Source of the DNA: Cycas panzhihuaensis
Taxonomy: Eukaryota; Cycadophyta
Assembly: GCA_023213395.1 (NCBI GenBank)
Contig: CM041465.1
Coordinates: forward strand, 186,001 to 250,000
Direction of reading: 5' to 3'
DNA length: 64,000 nucleotides
The translations under genes were made by a program, and so were the position numbers. This document shows positions 11,885 through 24,600 of this stretch, piece by piece (the stretch's first letter is position 1; every line of letters begins with the position of its first letter). Below the pieces are notes generated by a model that ran no database searches, was not told where the DNA came from, and saw only the letters and a program-made list of their open reading frames with translations.

Positions 11885-13190
11885 CGAGCATATAGACAAC
11901 AGAGGGAAACGATCAGAGCGGGGCAGACGCCGTCTTTCAGTTCACGGACACCCTGGGAGGAGTATCCCGTACGAGGCCCTTTACCCTACACAGCCCGGCG
12001 CCGCTCCAACTGCGCGACCAACAACAAGTCCGGACGGGCACGTCCCGTGCACGCGAGTTCCTCTATAAACGACGCTTAGGTGAACGCTTTACGAAACACC
12101 CTTCACACATATCTGTGTCCGTGCCAACTGCCCGAACCGGCCGGTCTCGATCGCATAGCAAAAATGAGCGTTAGGCTCCGCACCACTGGGAAATCTTACG
12201 AGGAGCAAGCATACAGAGAGGAGAGAGGGAACGATCAGAGCGGGGCAGACGCCGTCTTTCAGTTCACGGACACCCTGGGAGGAGTATCCCGTACGAGGCC
12301 CTTTACCCTACACAGCCCGGTGCTGCTCCAACTGCGCGACCAACATCAAGTCCGGACGGGCACGTCCCGTGCACGCAAGTTCCTCTATAAACGACGCTTG
12401 GGCAAACGCTTTATGAAACACCCTTCGCACGTATCCGTGTCCGTGCCAACTGCCCGAACCGGCCGGTCTCGATCGCATAGCAAAAATAAGCGTTAGGCTC
12501 CGCACCACTGGGAAATCTACCAGGAGCAAGCATACAGAGAGGAGAGAGGGAACGATCAGAGCGGGGCAGACGCCGTCTTTCAGTTCACGGACACCCTGGG
12601 AGGAGTATCCCGTACGAGGCCCTTTACCCTACACAGCCCGGCGCCGCTCCAACTGCGCGACCAACAACAAGTCCGGACGGGCACGTCCCGTGCACGCGAG
12701 TTCCTCTATAAACGACGCTTGGGCGAACGCTTTACGAAACACCCTTCGCACGTATCCGTGTCCGTGCCAACTGCCCGAACCTACGGCCTCGATCGCATAG
12801 CAAAACTGAGCGTTAGGCCCCCCACCACCGGAAACTCTACGAGGAGCAAGCATACAGCGAGGAGAGTGGGAACGATCGAGTGGGGCGACGCCGCCTTTCG
12901 CTCACGGACACCGGGAGGAGTATCCCGTGACGAGGCCCTTTACCCTACACATACCCGGCCTCCAATCGCGACCAACATCAAGTCCGGACGGGCACGTCCC
13001 ATGCACGCGAGTTCCTCTATAAACGACGCTTGGGCGAACGCTTTACGAAACACCCTTCGCACGTATCCGTGTCCGTGCCAACTGCCCGAACCGGCCGGTC
13101 TCGATCGCATAGCAGAAATAAGCGTGAGGCTCCGCACCACTGGGAAATCTACGAGGAGCAAGCATACATAGACGAGAGAGGCAACAAACC
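11885..13190. repeat. IGS repeat family A, array 2 (four 321 bp units)
   Basis: GGGAACGATC-type landmarks fall at about 11905, 12228, 12549 and 12869, giving spacings of 320-323 bp. Adjacent units are nearly identical; the last is more divergent and shorter by scattered bases. The array abuts the 5'ETS. By position it corresponds to the upstream subrepeats that in other plants carry Pol I enhancer or spacer-promoter functions; that role is inferred from position only. Confidence 0.9.
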
Positions 13191-13985
13191 ACCAACAATC
13201 GAGCACCATACCGAGACCACAAAGAGAATCTGCCATCGGGGTGGGGGGGACATGCATCAACAGACAACTAGAACGGGACTCGAATAAGGCATTATACCGG
13301 CCTCGAAAAAACCATTCCATCAGTCGATAACCGCGACATGAAGAGCAATAAGAGAGGCACAACAATTATGACAGGGATGAGATTTGACTCCGCAATAACC
13401 GCATTATGAGCAAGCGAACGTGGAAAAGAGGATACACAGAGAGGAACCAATTCGTGACTTCAGCGAAATCGAAAGATGATAATCTTTACACTGACAAAGG
13501 TCACAAAGACTCCTGCAAAACACAAAAGTGTCGTGACAAAAGATGCTGCAGAAAATCCATCCTTAAGGGGCTCTTACGCAAAACAGAGGTGAAAGGGGAA
13601 GCGAACAAAGTACTCAAATCAAACAAAGAGAGCATCGAGAGCTTGAGGAGGCAGAACAACTGCAGAAATAGAGAAACCCATCCGACAAACATGTGCACAA
13701 AAATTGCTTTATCGTCCAGCCTCAAGCGCCAACAAAAAATCCCGAGGTGGAGTAAACCGCAACCAACGCCTACAAGCGTAGACAGCAAGATACATTTGCG
13801 GGTCAACCCGACCATTATCTGAATTTGAGGCAACCTCCCCGACTGTTGTCAGGCAACGGACCGGAGCTCGCAACTTGGAGGGACATGCTTCGCCACATTC
13901 AACACCTGAGTATATGGACAGAAATGCGCATTCAAACACATATCTAGGCAACCGAGACAATGGTAAGACTTGCAACAGAACAAAG
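13191..13985. other. Non-repetitive IGS block, copy 2
   Basis: Close match to 1106-1900. A plus-strand frame of 138 codons (13406-13822) begins with the same 68 or so codons as one at 1344, but ends differently because of frameshifts. The homologous stretch at 60910-61260 is broken. No gene is called. Confidence 0.75.
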
Positions 13986-16900
13986 GGGAGGACACGCTGC
14001 CCACCGATTTGCTCGACTGCAACGCCCAACGCACCTCATGCACTATGACATGGACCAAAAACTGGTAACACGTTGACCAACCTAACAGAAGCCTGAGGCC
14101 AATGCTCAGAAGGACCTGACATGAAGCACAAAGAAACGGCCACATTTCGCGTGTAATTGAACCCAAAGAAACACGAAATAAGGGTCTGCCGCTGCAGGCC
14201 GACGCCCCACCGCCCGCCACTTGATAAGTCACCGCGCCATGAATCGGTCAACAATAATACGGGACGGGTCTCGTCGAAGGTGCCACCCCATCGACCGAAA
14301 GAAAACGCACAACACGCCTGGCCGACTGAAGAAAGGCCCAAGGCCGCCGAGAGGATCCCACCATGAAATACAAAGGAACGCCATGTTTTGCACGTAATCG
14401 AGCCGCAGGACCGGCGTAACAAGGGTCCGCCCACCGAGCAGGCCTACGATCCTCTCCTAGCACAAGGAAAATTCACCACCGCCACGAGCCGCTTTCGCAT
14501 TAATCGCAGAGGACTTCACGGAAGGGTCTCCGCCGCACCGTGCCAATGCTCAGAAGGACCCGACATGAAGCACAAAGGAACGGCCACGTTTTGCATGTAA
14601 TTCCGCCAGAGGAATCACAGAATAAGGGTCTATCTGCCGTGCAAGGCCAACGCTCCCCCTGCCAGCCAATTGATAAATCACCGCCTGCCATGAGTCGGGT
14701 CATAATACGGGACGCATCTTTTGATCGAAGGTGCCACCTCATGCGCTACAGCATGGACCGAAAACGCGCAACACGTCGACCGACCTAACAAAGGCCCAAG
14801 GCCAATGCTCGGAGGGACCCGACATGAAGTGCGAAGGAACGGCCATGTTTCGCACGCAATCGAGCCAGAGGACTCACGGAATAAGGGTCCGTCCAGCGAA
14901 GGGGGCCTACGATTCCCCCCTGCCAACACACGGAAAAATCACACCGCCAGAGCCGCCTCACGATAATCGGGTCGAGGACTTCCGAAAAGCGCCCCGCCGC
15001 CCCTGTGCCAATGCTCGTAAGGACCAAACATGAAGCACAAAGGAACGGACGCCTTTTGATCGATGAAAGCACCTCATGCGCTACAGGATGGACCGAAAAC
15101 GCGCAACACGTCGACCGACCTAACAAGGGCCCAAGGCCAATGCTCAGAGGGACCCGACATGAAATGCAAAGGAACGGCCATGTTTCGCACGTAATCGAGC
15201 CGCATTTACTTAATAAGGGTCCGCCCACCGAGGGTCTCGCCCGCCCCCAGCGAATGATCGGCGAGCGAACATGAAGCACAAGGGAACGAACACGATTCGC
15301 GCGCTCATTGCACCAAAGCAACCACTAATAAGGGTCTCCCGCCGCGAGGGCCAACGCCCCCGCCGCCGGCCAAAGATAAATCACCGCCGCCACGAGTCGG
15401 GCCAAAATAATACGGACGCCTTTTATCGAAGGTGCCACTCACGCGCCTACAAAGATGGACCGAACAAGCGCAACTCGTCGACCGACCTAACAAAGGCCTA
15501 AGGCCAATGTTCGGGGCGACCCACATTAGGCGTAGAGGAACGGCCATGTTTGGGACGTAATTGAGCCAGAGGACTCACGGAATAAGGGTCCGCCCAACGA
15601 GCCGGGCCTAGGTTCCCCGCCAAAGACAAAGAAAAATCACCGCCTTCCGTGAGCCGCTTTGCGATAATCGCTCAACTTCGCGTAAAGGGTCCGCCGCCGC
15701 CCCTGGCCAATGCTCAGAAGAACCGAACATGAAGCACAAGGGAACGGCCACGATTCGCGCGTTTATTGAACCAAAGCAACCACAAAATAAGGGTCTGTCT
15801 ACCGTGCAGGGACAACGTCCCCCCTACCGGCCAATCGATAAATCGCCGCCTGCCATGGGTCGGGCCAATAATAATACGGGACGCGTCTTTTCATCGAAGG
15901 TGCCACCTGATGCGCTACAGCATGGACCGGACACAAGCAACTCGTCGACCGACCTAACAAAGGCCCAAGGCCAATGCTCGGAGGGACCCGACTGAAGCGC
16001 AAAGGAACGCGGCCATGTTTCGCACGTAATTGAGCCAGAGGACTCACGAAATAAGGGTCCCGTCCACCGAGCGCGGCCTAGGGTTCCCTCGCCAAAGACA
16101 AAGAAAATCACCGCCTTCCGTGAGCCGCTTTTGCAAATAATCGCTCAACGAACTCACAGAAAGGACCCGCCCGCCACCCTGAGCCAATGCTTAGAAGAAC
16201 CGAACATGAAGCACAAGGGAACAGCCACGATTCGGGCGTTTATTAAACCAAAGCAATCACAAAATAAGGGTCTGTATGCTGTGCAGGGACAACGTCCCCC
16301 TACTGGCCAATCGATAAATCATCACCGCCATGAGTCCGCCAATAATAATACGAGACGCATCTCTTTATCGAAGGTGCCACCTCATGCGCTATAGCATGGA
16401 CCGAACACGCACAACTCGTCGACCGACCTAACAAAGGCCCAAGGCCAATGCGCGGAGGGACCCGACAGGAGCGCAGAGGAACGCGCCATGTTTCGCACGT
16501 AATGAGCCAGAGGACTCACTAATAAGGGTCCATCCACCGAGCGGGGCCTAGGGTTCCTCTCGCCAAGACAAAGAAAGATCACCTTCCGTGAGCCGCTGCA
16601 CATAATCGCTCAGGGAACTTCCAGAAGGTCACCGCCATCCCTGTGCCAATGCTCAAGAACCGAACATGAAGCACAAGGAATGGCCACGATTCGCACGCTT
16701 ATCAACCAAAGCAACCACAAAATAAGGGTCTGTTCGCTGCGCAGGACAACGCCCCCTACCGCCTAATCGATAAATCGCCACCGCCATGAGTCCGCCAATA
16801 ATACGGGACGCATCTTTTTATCCGGGGTGCCACCTCATGTGCTACAGCATGGACCGAACACGCGCAACTCGTCGACCGACCTAACAAAGGCCCAAGGCCA

Positions 16901-17950
16901 ATGCTCGGAGGGACCCGACTGAAGCGCCAGAGGAACGCGGCCATGTTTCGCACGTAATTGAGCCAGAGGACTCACGGAATAAGGGTCCGTCCACCGAGCG
17001 GGGCCTAGGGTTTCCCCTGCCAGCACAAAGAAAAATCACCGCCTTCCACGAGCCGTTTTGCGCATAATCGCTCAACTCGCTAAAGGGCCCGCCCGCCGCC
17101 CGTGCCAATGCTCAAGAACCGAACATGAAGCACAAGGGATCGGCCACGATTCGCATTTATCAACCAAAGCCATCACAAAATCAGGGTCCGTCGCCATGCA
17201 GGACAACGCCCCCTACCTACCAATCGATAAATCACCGCCGCCATGAGTCCGCCAATAATAATACACGGACGCTCTTTATCGAGGTGCCACCTCATGTGCT
17301 ACAAAGATGGACAGAACACGCGCAACTCACCGACTGACCTAACAAAGGCCCAAGGCCAATGCTTGGAGGGACCCGATCAGCGCAAAGCAACGCGCCATGT
17401 TTCGCATGTAATTGAGCCAGAGGACTCACTAATAAGGGTCCGCCCACCGAGCGGGCCTAAGGTTCCCCGCCAAAGACAAAGAAAAATCACCGCTTCTAGG
17501 AGCCGCTTTATGATAATCGCTCAACGAACTTCGCAGAAGGGTCTCGCCACCGCCCCTGTGCCAATGCTCAGAAGAACCGAACATGAAGCACAAGGAAACG
17601 GCCACGATTCGCGCGTTTATTGAACCAAAGCAATCACAAAATAAGGGTCTGTCTGCCGTGCAGGGACAACGTCCCCCTACCGGCCAATCGATAAATCACC
17701 GCCTGCCACGAGTCGGGCCAATAATAATACGGGACACGTCTTTTTATCGAAGGTGCCACCTCATGCACTACAGCATGGACCGAACACGTGCAACTCGCCG
17801 ACCGACCTAACAAAGGCCCAAGGCCAATGCTCGGAGGGACCCGACTGAAGCGCAAAGGAACGCGGCCATGTTTCACACGTAATTGAGCCAGAGGACTCAC
17901 AGAATAAGGGTCCATCCACCGAAGGGCCTAGGGTTCCCCCGCCAAAGACA
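13986..17950. repeat. IGS repeat family B, array 2
   Basis: The longest B array, about 4 kb. The GCCAATGCTC core recurs throughout (for example near 14098, 14543, 14803, 15008, 15137, 15705, 15970, 16890, 17561 and 17822). Units alternate between the variant followed by GGAGGGACCCGAC and the variant followed by AGAAG(A/G)ACC. Between about 14940 and 17560 the copies have lost many CTG- and CAG-containing words present in their near-identical relatives at 3000-4200. Confidence 0.85.
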
Positions 17951-20900
17951 AGAAAAACACCGCCTCGCCAGAGCCGCAGTGCCCGCCCCACCCCAAGAGG
18001 GACACCACCACCGAAAGGGAGCCCGCCACACACCCCCAACCGAAAGAAAGAAAACAGACAATGAAACGTCCAAAGGGGAGAACTTGCCAGCAACAATGGG
18101 AAAAACAAGCAGCCGAAACAAGAGGGAAACGCACGAGGGGGAGAAAAAAATGGAAGGGGTGAAAGACAAACAAGACAATTGGGACTTCAGTCCAAAAGGG
18201 GGCCACAGAACAAGACAAACGGGGAAACGAGGGGGGAAGGCGTCCCAAATATGAGCTGGGGTGAGAGAGCAGCAAGGGTGAATGAGAAGGGACGCTTTGG
18301 GCCGAGGTTGTAGATGCCCATCCGTGTGCACTTAGGAAGAGGGGGGATGTGCGCAAAGCATCTGCCCCACCCCAAGAGGGACACCACCGAAAGGGAGCCC
18401 GCCACACACCCCCAACCGACGGAAAGAAAACAAACAACGAAACATCGAAAGGGAAGAATTGACCAGCAATAATGGAAAGGAAAAACAAACTGCCCAAACA
18501 AAAGGAAAACGCACGAGGGGGAGACAAAAACGGAAGGGGTGAAGATAAAACAAGACAATTGGGACTTCCATCAAAAAGGTCGCCACGAACAAAACAAACG
18601 GCATCGTGGGGAAGGCGTCCCAAATATGTGCCGGGGTGAAAGAGCAGCCTGTAACTCGGGTTGGGAGGGGAAACGATACGGGACGTGTCTCTGGGCACGA
18701 GGTGGTAAACGGCCCATCCGGTGTGGACTTAGGAAGAGGGGGATGCGCGCAAAGCATCTGCCCCACCCCAAGAGGGACACCACCGAGAGGGAGCCCGCCA
18801 CACACCCCCAACCGAAAGAAAGAAAACAAACAACAAAACATCCAAAGGGGAGAAATGACCAGCAATAATGAGAAAATTAAACGGCACAAATAAGAGCGAA
18901 ACGCACGAGGGGGAGACAGAAATGGAAGTGGTGAAGACAAACAAGACAATTGGGACTTCCATCAAAAAGGGCGCCACGGAACAAGACAAACGAGCATCGG
19001 GGAAGGAACGCATCCCAAATATGTGCTGGCAGTGAAAGAGCAGTGCCAGAACCCAGGTTGGGAGGGGAAATGATACGGGACGTGTCTTTGGGCACGAGGT
19101 GGTAAACGGCCCGTCCAGTGCACACTTAGGAAAGAGGGGGATGCGCGCAAAGCATCTGCCCCACCCCAAGAGGGACACCACCGAAAGGGAGCCCGCCACA
19201 CACCCCCAACCGAAAGAGAGAAAACAGACAACGAAACATCCAAAGGGGGAGAAATGACCAGCAACAATGAGGAAATTAAACAGCCCAAACAAGAGCGAAA
19301 CGCACGAGGGGGAGACAAAAATGGAAGTGGTGAAGACAAACAAGACAATTGGGACTTCCCTCGAAAGGGCTGGCACGGAACAAGACAAACGGGTATCGGG
19401 GGAGGAACGCGTCCCAAATATGTGCTGGGGGTGAAAGAGCAGTGCCAGAACCTGGGTTGGGAGGGGAAACGATACGGGACGTGTCTTTGGGCACGAGGTG
19501 GTAAACGACCCATCAAGTGCGCACTTAGGAAGAGGGGGATGCGCGCAAAGCATCTGCCCCACCCCAAGAGGGACACCACCGAGAGGGAGCCCGCCACACA
19601 CCCCCAACCGAAAGAAGGAAAATAGACAACGAAACATCCAACGGGGAGAAATGACCAGCAACAATGAGAAAATTAAACTGCCCAAACAAGAGCGAAACGC
19701 ACGAGGGGGAGACAAAAATGGAAGGGGTGAAGAGAAACAAGACAATTGGGACCTCCGTCAAAAAGGGTGCCACAGAACAAGACAAACGGGCATCGGGGGA
19801 GGGACGCATCCCAAATATGTGCTGGGGGTGAAAGAGCAGCGCCAGAACCCAGGTTGGGAGGGGAAACGATACGGGACGTGCTTTGGGCACGAGGTTGTAA
19901 ACGGCCCATCCGGTGCGCACTTAGAAAGAGGGGGATGCGCGCAAAGCATCTGCCCCCCCAAGAGGGACACCACCGAAAGGGAGCCCGCCACACACCCCCA
20001 GCCGAAAGAAAGAAAACAGACAACGAAACATCCAAAGGGGAGAAATGACCAGCAACAATGAGAAAACTAAACAGCCCAAACAAGAGCGAAACGGACGGGG
20101 GGGAGACAAAAACGGAAGGGGTGAAGATAAACAAGACAATTGGGACTTCCGTCAAAAAGGGTGCCATGGAACAAAACAAATGGGCATCGTGGGGGAAGGC
20201 ATCCCAAATATGTGCTGGGGGTGAAAGAGCAGCGCCAGAACCTGGGTTGGGAGGGGAAACGATACGGGACGTGTCTCTGGGCACGAGGTGGTAAACGGCC
20301 CGCCCGGTGTGGACTTAGGAAGAGGGGGATGCGCGCAAAGCATCTGCCCCACCCCAAGAGGGACACCACCGAGAGGGAGCCCGCCACACACCCCCAACAG
20401 AAAGAAAGAAAACAGACAACGAAACATCCAAAGGGGAGAAATGACCAGCAACAATGAGAAAATTAAACGGCACAAATAAGAGCGAAACGCACGAGGGGGA
20501 GACAGAAATGGAAGTGGTGAAGACAAACAAGACAATTGGGACTTCCGTCAAAAAGGCTGCCACGGAACAAGACAAACGGGCATCGGGGGAGGAACGCATC
20601 CCAAATATGTGTCATGGGTGAAAGAGCTGCCGTAACCCGGGTTGGGAGGGGAAATGATACGGGACGTGTCTTTGGGCACGAGGTGGTAAACGGCCTGTCC
20701 GGTGTGCACTTAGGAAAGAGGGGGATGCGCGCAAAGCATCTGCCCCACCCCAAGAGGGACACCACCGAAAGGGAGCCCGCCACACACCCCCAACCGAAAG
20801 AGAGAAAACAGACAACGAAACATCCAAAGGGGAGAAATGACCAGCAACAATGAGGAAATTAAACAAGCCCAAACAAGAGCGAAACGCACGAGGGGGAGAC

Positions 20901-22876
20901 AAAAATGGAAGTGGTGAAGACAAACAAGACAATTGGGACTTCCCTCAAAAGGGTTGGCACGGAACAAGACAAACGGGCATCGGGGGAGGAACGCATCCCA
21001 AATATGTGCTGGGGGTGAAAGAGCAGTGCCAGAACCTGGGTTGGGAGGGGAAACGATACGGGACATGTCTTTGGGCACGAGGTGGTAAACGGCCCATCCA
21101 GTGCAGACTTAGGAAGAGGGGGATGCGTGCAAAGCATCTGCCCCACCCCAAGAGGGACACCACCGAGAGGGAGCCCGCCACACACCCCCGACCGAAAGAA
21201 AGAAAACAGACAACGAAACATCCAAAGGGGAGAAATGACCAGCAACAATGAGAAAATTAAACTGCCCAAACAAGAGCGAAACGCACGAGGGGGAGACAAA
21301 CATGGGAGGGGTGAAGACAAACAAGACAATTGGGACTTCCGTCAAAAAGGGTGCCACGGAACAAGACAAATGGGCATCGAGGGAGGAACGCGTCCCAAAT
21401 ATGTGCTGGGGGTGAAAGAGCAGCGCCAGAACCCAAGTTGGGAGGGGAAATGATACGGGACGTGCTTTGGGCACGAGGTGGTAAACGACCCTTCCGGTGC
21501 GCACTTAGGAAGAGGGGGATGCGCGCAAAGCATCTGCCCCACCCCAATTGGAACACCACCGAAAGGGAGCCCGCCACACAGCCCCAGCCGAAGGAAAGAA
21601 AACAAACGAAACATCAAAAGGGAAGAATTGACCAGCAATAATGGGAAAAACAAACTGGCCAAACAAGAGGAAAACGCACGAGGGGAAGACAAAAACGGAA
21701 GCTGTGAAGACAAACAAGACAATTGGGACTTCCGCCAAAAAGGGTGCCACGGAACAAGACAAACGGGCATCCCAAAAATGTGCTGGGGGTGAAAGAGCAG
21801 CGCCAGAACCTGGGTTGGGAGGGAGAATGGTACGGGACGTGTCTTTGGGCACAAGGTCGTAAACGGCCCGTCCGGTGCGCACTTAGGAAGAGGGGGATGC
21901 GCGCAAAGCATCTGCCCCACCCCAAGAGGGACACCACCGAAAGGGAGGCCGCAACACACCCCCAACGGAAAGAAAAAAAACAGACAACAAAACATCCAAA
22001 GGGGAGAATTGACCAGCAACAATGGGAAAAACAAACACCCCAAACAAGAGGGAAGTGCACCAAGGGGAGACAAAAATGGAAGGGGCGAAGACAAACAAGA
22101 CAATTGGGACTTCCGTCAAAAAGGGTGCCACGTAACAAGACAAACGGGCATGAGGGGGGGAAGGCGTCCCAAATATGTGCTGGGGGTGAAAGAGCAGCGC
22201 CAGAACCTGGGTTGGGTGGGGGAATGATACGGGACGTGTCCTTGGCCCATGGGTGGTAAACGGCCCATCCGGTGCGCACTTAGGAAGAGGGGGATGCGCG
22301 CAAAGCATCTGCCCCACCTCAAGAGGGACACCACCGAAAGGGAGCCCAGCACATACACCCAAGCCAAAGAAAGAAAACAGACAACAAAACATCCAAAGGG
22401 GAGAATTGACCAGCAACAATGGGAAAAACAAGCAGCCCAAACAAGAGGGAAACGCACGAGGGGGAGACAAAAACGGAAGGCGTAAAGAGAAACAAGACAA
22501 TTGGGACTTCTGTCAAAAAGGGTGCCACCCAACAACACAAACGGGCATCGGGTGGGGGGGAGCGTCCCAAACATGTGCTGGGGGTGAAAGAGCAGCGCCA
22601 AAACCCGGGTTGGGAGGGAGAATGATACGGGACGTGTCTTTGGGCACGAGGTTGTAAACGGCCCATCCGGTGCGCACTTAGAAAGAGGGGGATGCGCGCA
22701 AAGCATCTGCCCCACCCCAAGAGGGACACCACCGAAAGGGAGGCCGCCACACACCCCCAACCGAAAGAAAACAGACAACGAAACATCCAAAGGGGAGAAT
22801 TGACCAGCAATAATGGGAAAAACAAATAGCCCAAACAAGAGGAAAACGCACGAGGAGGAGACAAAAGTGGAAGGGG
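17951..22876. repeat. IGS repeat family C, long form (about 395 bp, 12-13 units)
   Basis: The word GGGACACCACCG recurs near 17999, 18379, 18775, 19170, 19571, 19966, 20361, 20757, 21152, 21552, 21930, 22325 and 22724, mostly 380-401 bp apart. Each unit has, in order, AGAAAACAGACAACGAAACATCC, GAGGGGGAGACAAAAA, ACAAGACAATTGGGACTTCC, CCCAAATATGTGCTGGGGG, GGTTGGGAGGGGAAACGATACGGG (as overlapping words) and a GGATGCGCGCAAAGCATCTG-type end. Because many units are 396 bp, divisible by three, open frames run through several units on both strands. These are a side effect and not genes. Confidence 0.92.
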
Positions 22877-23802
22877 TGAAGACAAACAAGACAATTGGGA
22901 CTTCCGTCAAAAAGGGTGCCACAGAACAAGACAAACGGGCATCAGGGCGGGGGAAGGGGGCGTCCCAAATATGTGCTGTGGGTGAAAGAGCAGCGCCCAA
23001 ACCTGGGTTGGGAGGGAGAAATGTATGGGACGTGTCTTTGGGCCTGAGGGGTGAAGACAAATAAGACAATTGGGACTTCTGTCAAAAAAGGTGCCACGGA
23101 ACAAGACAAACGGGCATGGGGGGGGAAGGGGGCGTCCCAAATATGTGCTGGGGGTGAAAGAGCAGCGCCCAAACCTGGGTTGGGAGGGAGAAATGTACGG
23201 GACGTGTCTTTGGGCCCGAGGGGTGAAGACAAACAAGACAATTGGGACTTCCATCAAAAAGGGTGCCATGGAACAAGACAAACGGGCATGGCGGGGGAAG
23301 GGGCCGTCCCAAATATGTGCTGGGGGTGAAAGAGCAGCACCAAAACCTGGGTTGGGAGGGAGAATGATACGGGACGTGTCTTTGGGCCCGAGGGGTGAAG
23401 ACAAACAAGACAATTGGGACTTCCGTCAAAAAGGGTGCCACAGAACAAGACAAACGGGCATGGGGGGGGAAGGGGGCATCCCAAATATGTGCTGGGGGTG
23501 AAAGAGCAGCGCCAAAACCTGGGTTGGGAGGGAGAATGATACGGGACGTGTCTTTGGGCCCGAGGGGTGAAGACAAACAAGACAATTGGGACTTCCATCA
23601 AAAAGGGTGCCATGGAACAAGACAAACGGGCATCGGGGGGGGAAGGGGGCATCCCAAATATGTGCTGGGGGTGAAAGAGCAGCGCCCAAACCTGGGTTGG
23701 GAGGGAGAAATGTACGGGACGTGTCTTTGGGCCCGAGGGGTGAAGACAAACAAGACAATTGGGACTTCCGTCAAAAAGGGTGCCATGGAACAAGACAAAC
23801 GA
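22877..23802. repeat. IGS repeat family C, short form (about 172 bp, 5-6 units)
   Basis: GTGAAGACAAA(C/T)AAGACAATT recurs at about 22877, 23051, 23222, 23395, 23567 and 23740, spacing 171-174 bp. The short unit is the middle of the 395 bp unit: the ACAATTGGGACTTCC start, the ATGTGCTGGGGG middle and the GACGTGTCTTTGGGC end are kept. The remaining 220 bp are deleted, so GGGCC(C/T)GAGGGGTGAAG is a new junction. The copies are highly alike, implying recent spread of the deletion form. Confidence 0.9.
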
Positions 23803-24310
23803 GGTGGGGTTTCCGCGAATGAAGTGCAGCGCTTTCCACCAGGTCCACAACGAAGTGGGGTTTCCGCGAACCTAGGCCAGAGCGTTCCAGCAAGTCCACA
23901 ACGAAGTGGGGTTTCCGCGAACGAAGGCCAGAGCATTCCAGCAAGTCCACAACGAAGTGGGGTTTCCGCGAACGAAGGCCAGGGCGTTCCAGCAAGTCCA
24001 CAACGAAGTGGGGTTTCCGCGAACGAAGGCCGGAGCGTTCCAGCAAGTCCACAACGAAGTGGGGTTTCCGCGAACGAAGGCCGGAGCATTCCAGCAAGTC
24101 CACAACGAAGTGGGGTTTCCGCGAACGAAGGCCAGAGCGTTCCAGCAAGTCCAGAACGAAGTGGGGTTTCCGCGAACGAAGGCCGGAGCGTTCCACCAAG
24201 TCCAGAACGAAGTGGGGTTTCCGCGAACGAAGGCCGGAGCGTTCCACCAAGTCCAGAACGAAGTGGGGTTTCCGCGAACGAAGGCCGGAGCGTTCCATCG
24301 TCCAAGTCCA
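23803..24310. repeat. IGS repeat family D, inverted array (51 bp units)
   Basis: About nine tandem 51 bp units with GAAGTGGGGTTTCCGCGAAC, then GAAGGCC(A/G)GAGC and TTCCA(C/G)CAAGTCCA. This is the reverse complement of the D units next to 28S at 27161-28321. Unit length 51 is divisible by three, so a 17-residue repeat runs through long frames on both strands; that is not evidence of a protein. The array joins the C array without any intervening unique sequence. Confidence 0.9.
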
Positions 24311-24600
24311 TAAAAAAATGAAGTGTGATTTCTTCTGATTTTCATCGTTTATCGCCATTTTATAGCCGTTTTAACCATTTCCAAACCGATTTTGATCGTT
24401 ATGTTCATTTTATAGCCGTTTTAACCGATTTTCATCGTTTATGGCCATTTTACAGCTATTTTAGCCATTTCCAAACTGATTTTGATCGTTCATGGCCATT
24501 TTACAGCTACCTTAACCGTTTCTGAGCCGATTTTGATTGTTTATGGTCATTTGTGAGCCATTTTTACTGTTTCTGAAACTGTTTTGACCGTTTCTAGCCA
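24311..24600. repeat. AT-rich degenerate short repeat
   Basis: GATTTT(C/G)AT(C/T)GTT recurs near 24337, 24390, 24426, 24478 and 24530, alternating with GCCATTTTA(C/T)AGC. Spacing is about 36-53 bp. It is the only AT-rich satellite in the spacer and contrasts with the GC-rich arrays on both sides. No coding potential. Confidence 0.7.

Noticed and set aside
18729-19745. A 338-codon open frame on the minus strand, with similar ones at 17928-18698, 21342-22103 and 22116-23069
   Set aside because: They run across C repeat units whose length is close to 396 bp, a multiple of three. The peptide repeats with the DNA unit, opposite-strand frames are equally long, and the block is intergenic spacer.
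23850-24300. A CRISPR-like regular repeat array
   Set aside because: The 51 bp units are contiguous, without unique spacers, in plant rDNA spacer. It is a satellite.
23395-24321. A 308-codon plus-strand frame with a 17-residue tandem repeat, and its minus-strand counterparts
   Set aside because: The 51 bp D unit is divisible by three, so any open unit gives long frames on both strands. The first part is C repeat read in another frame.
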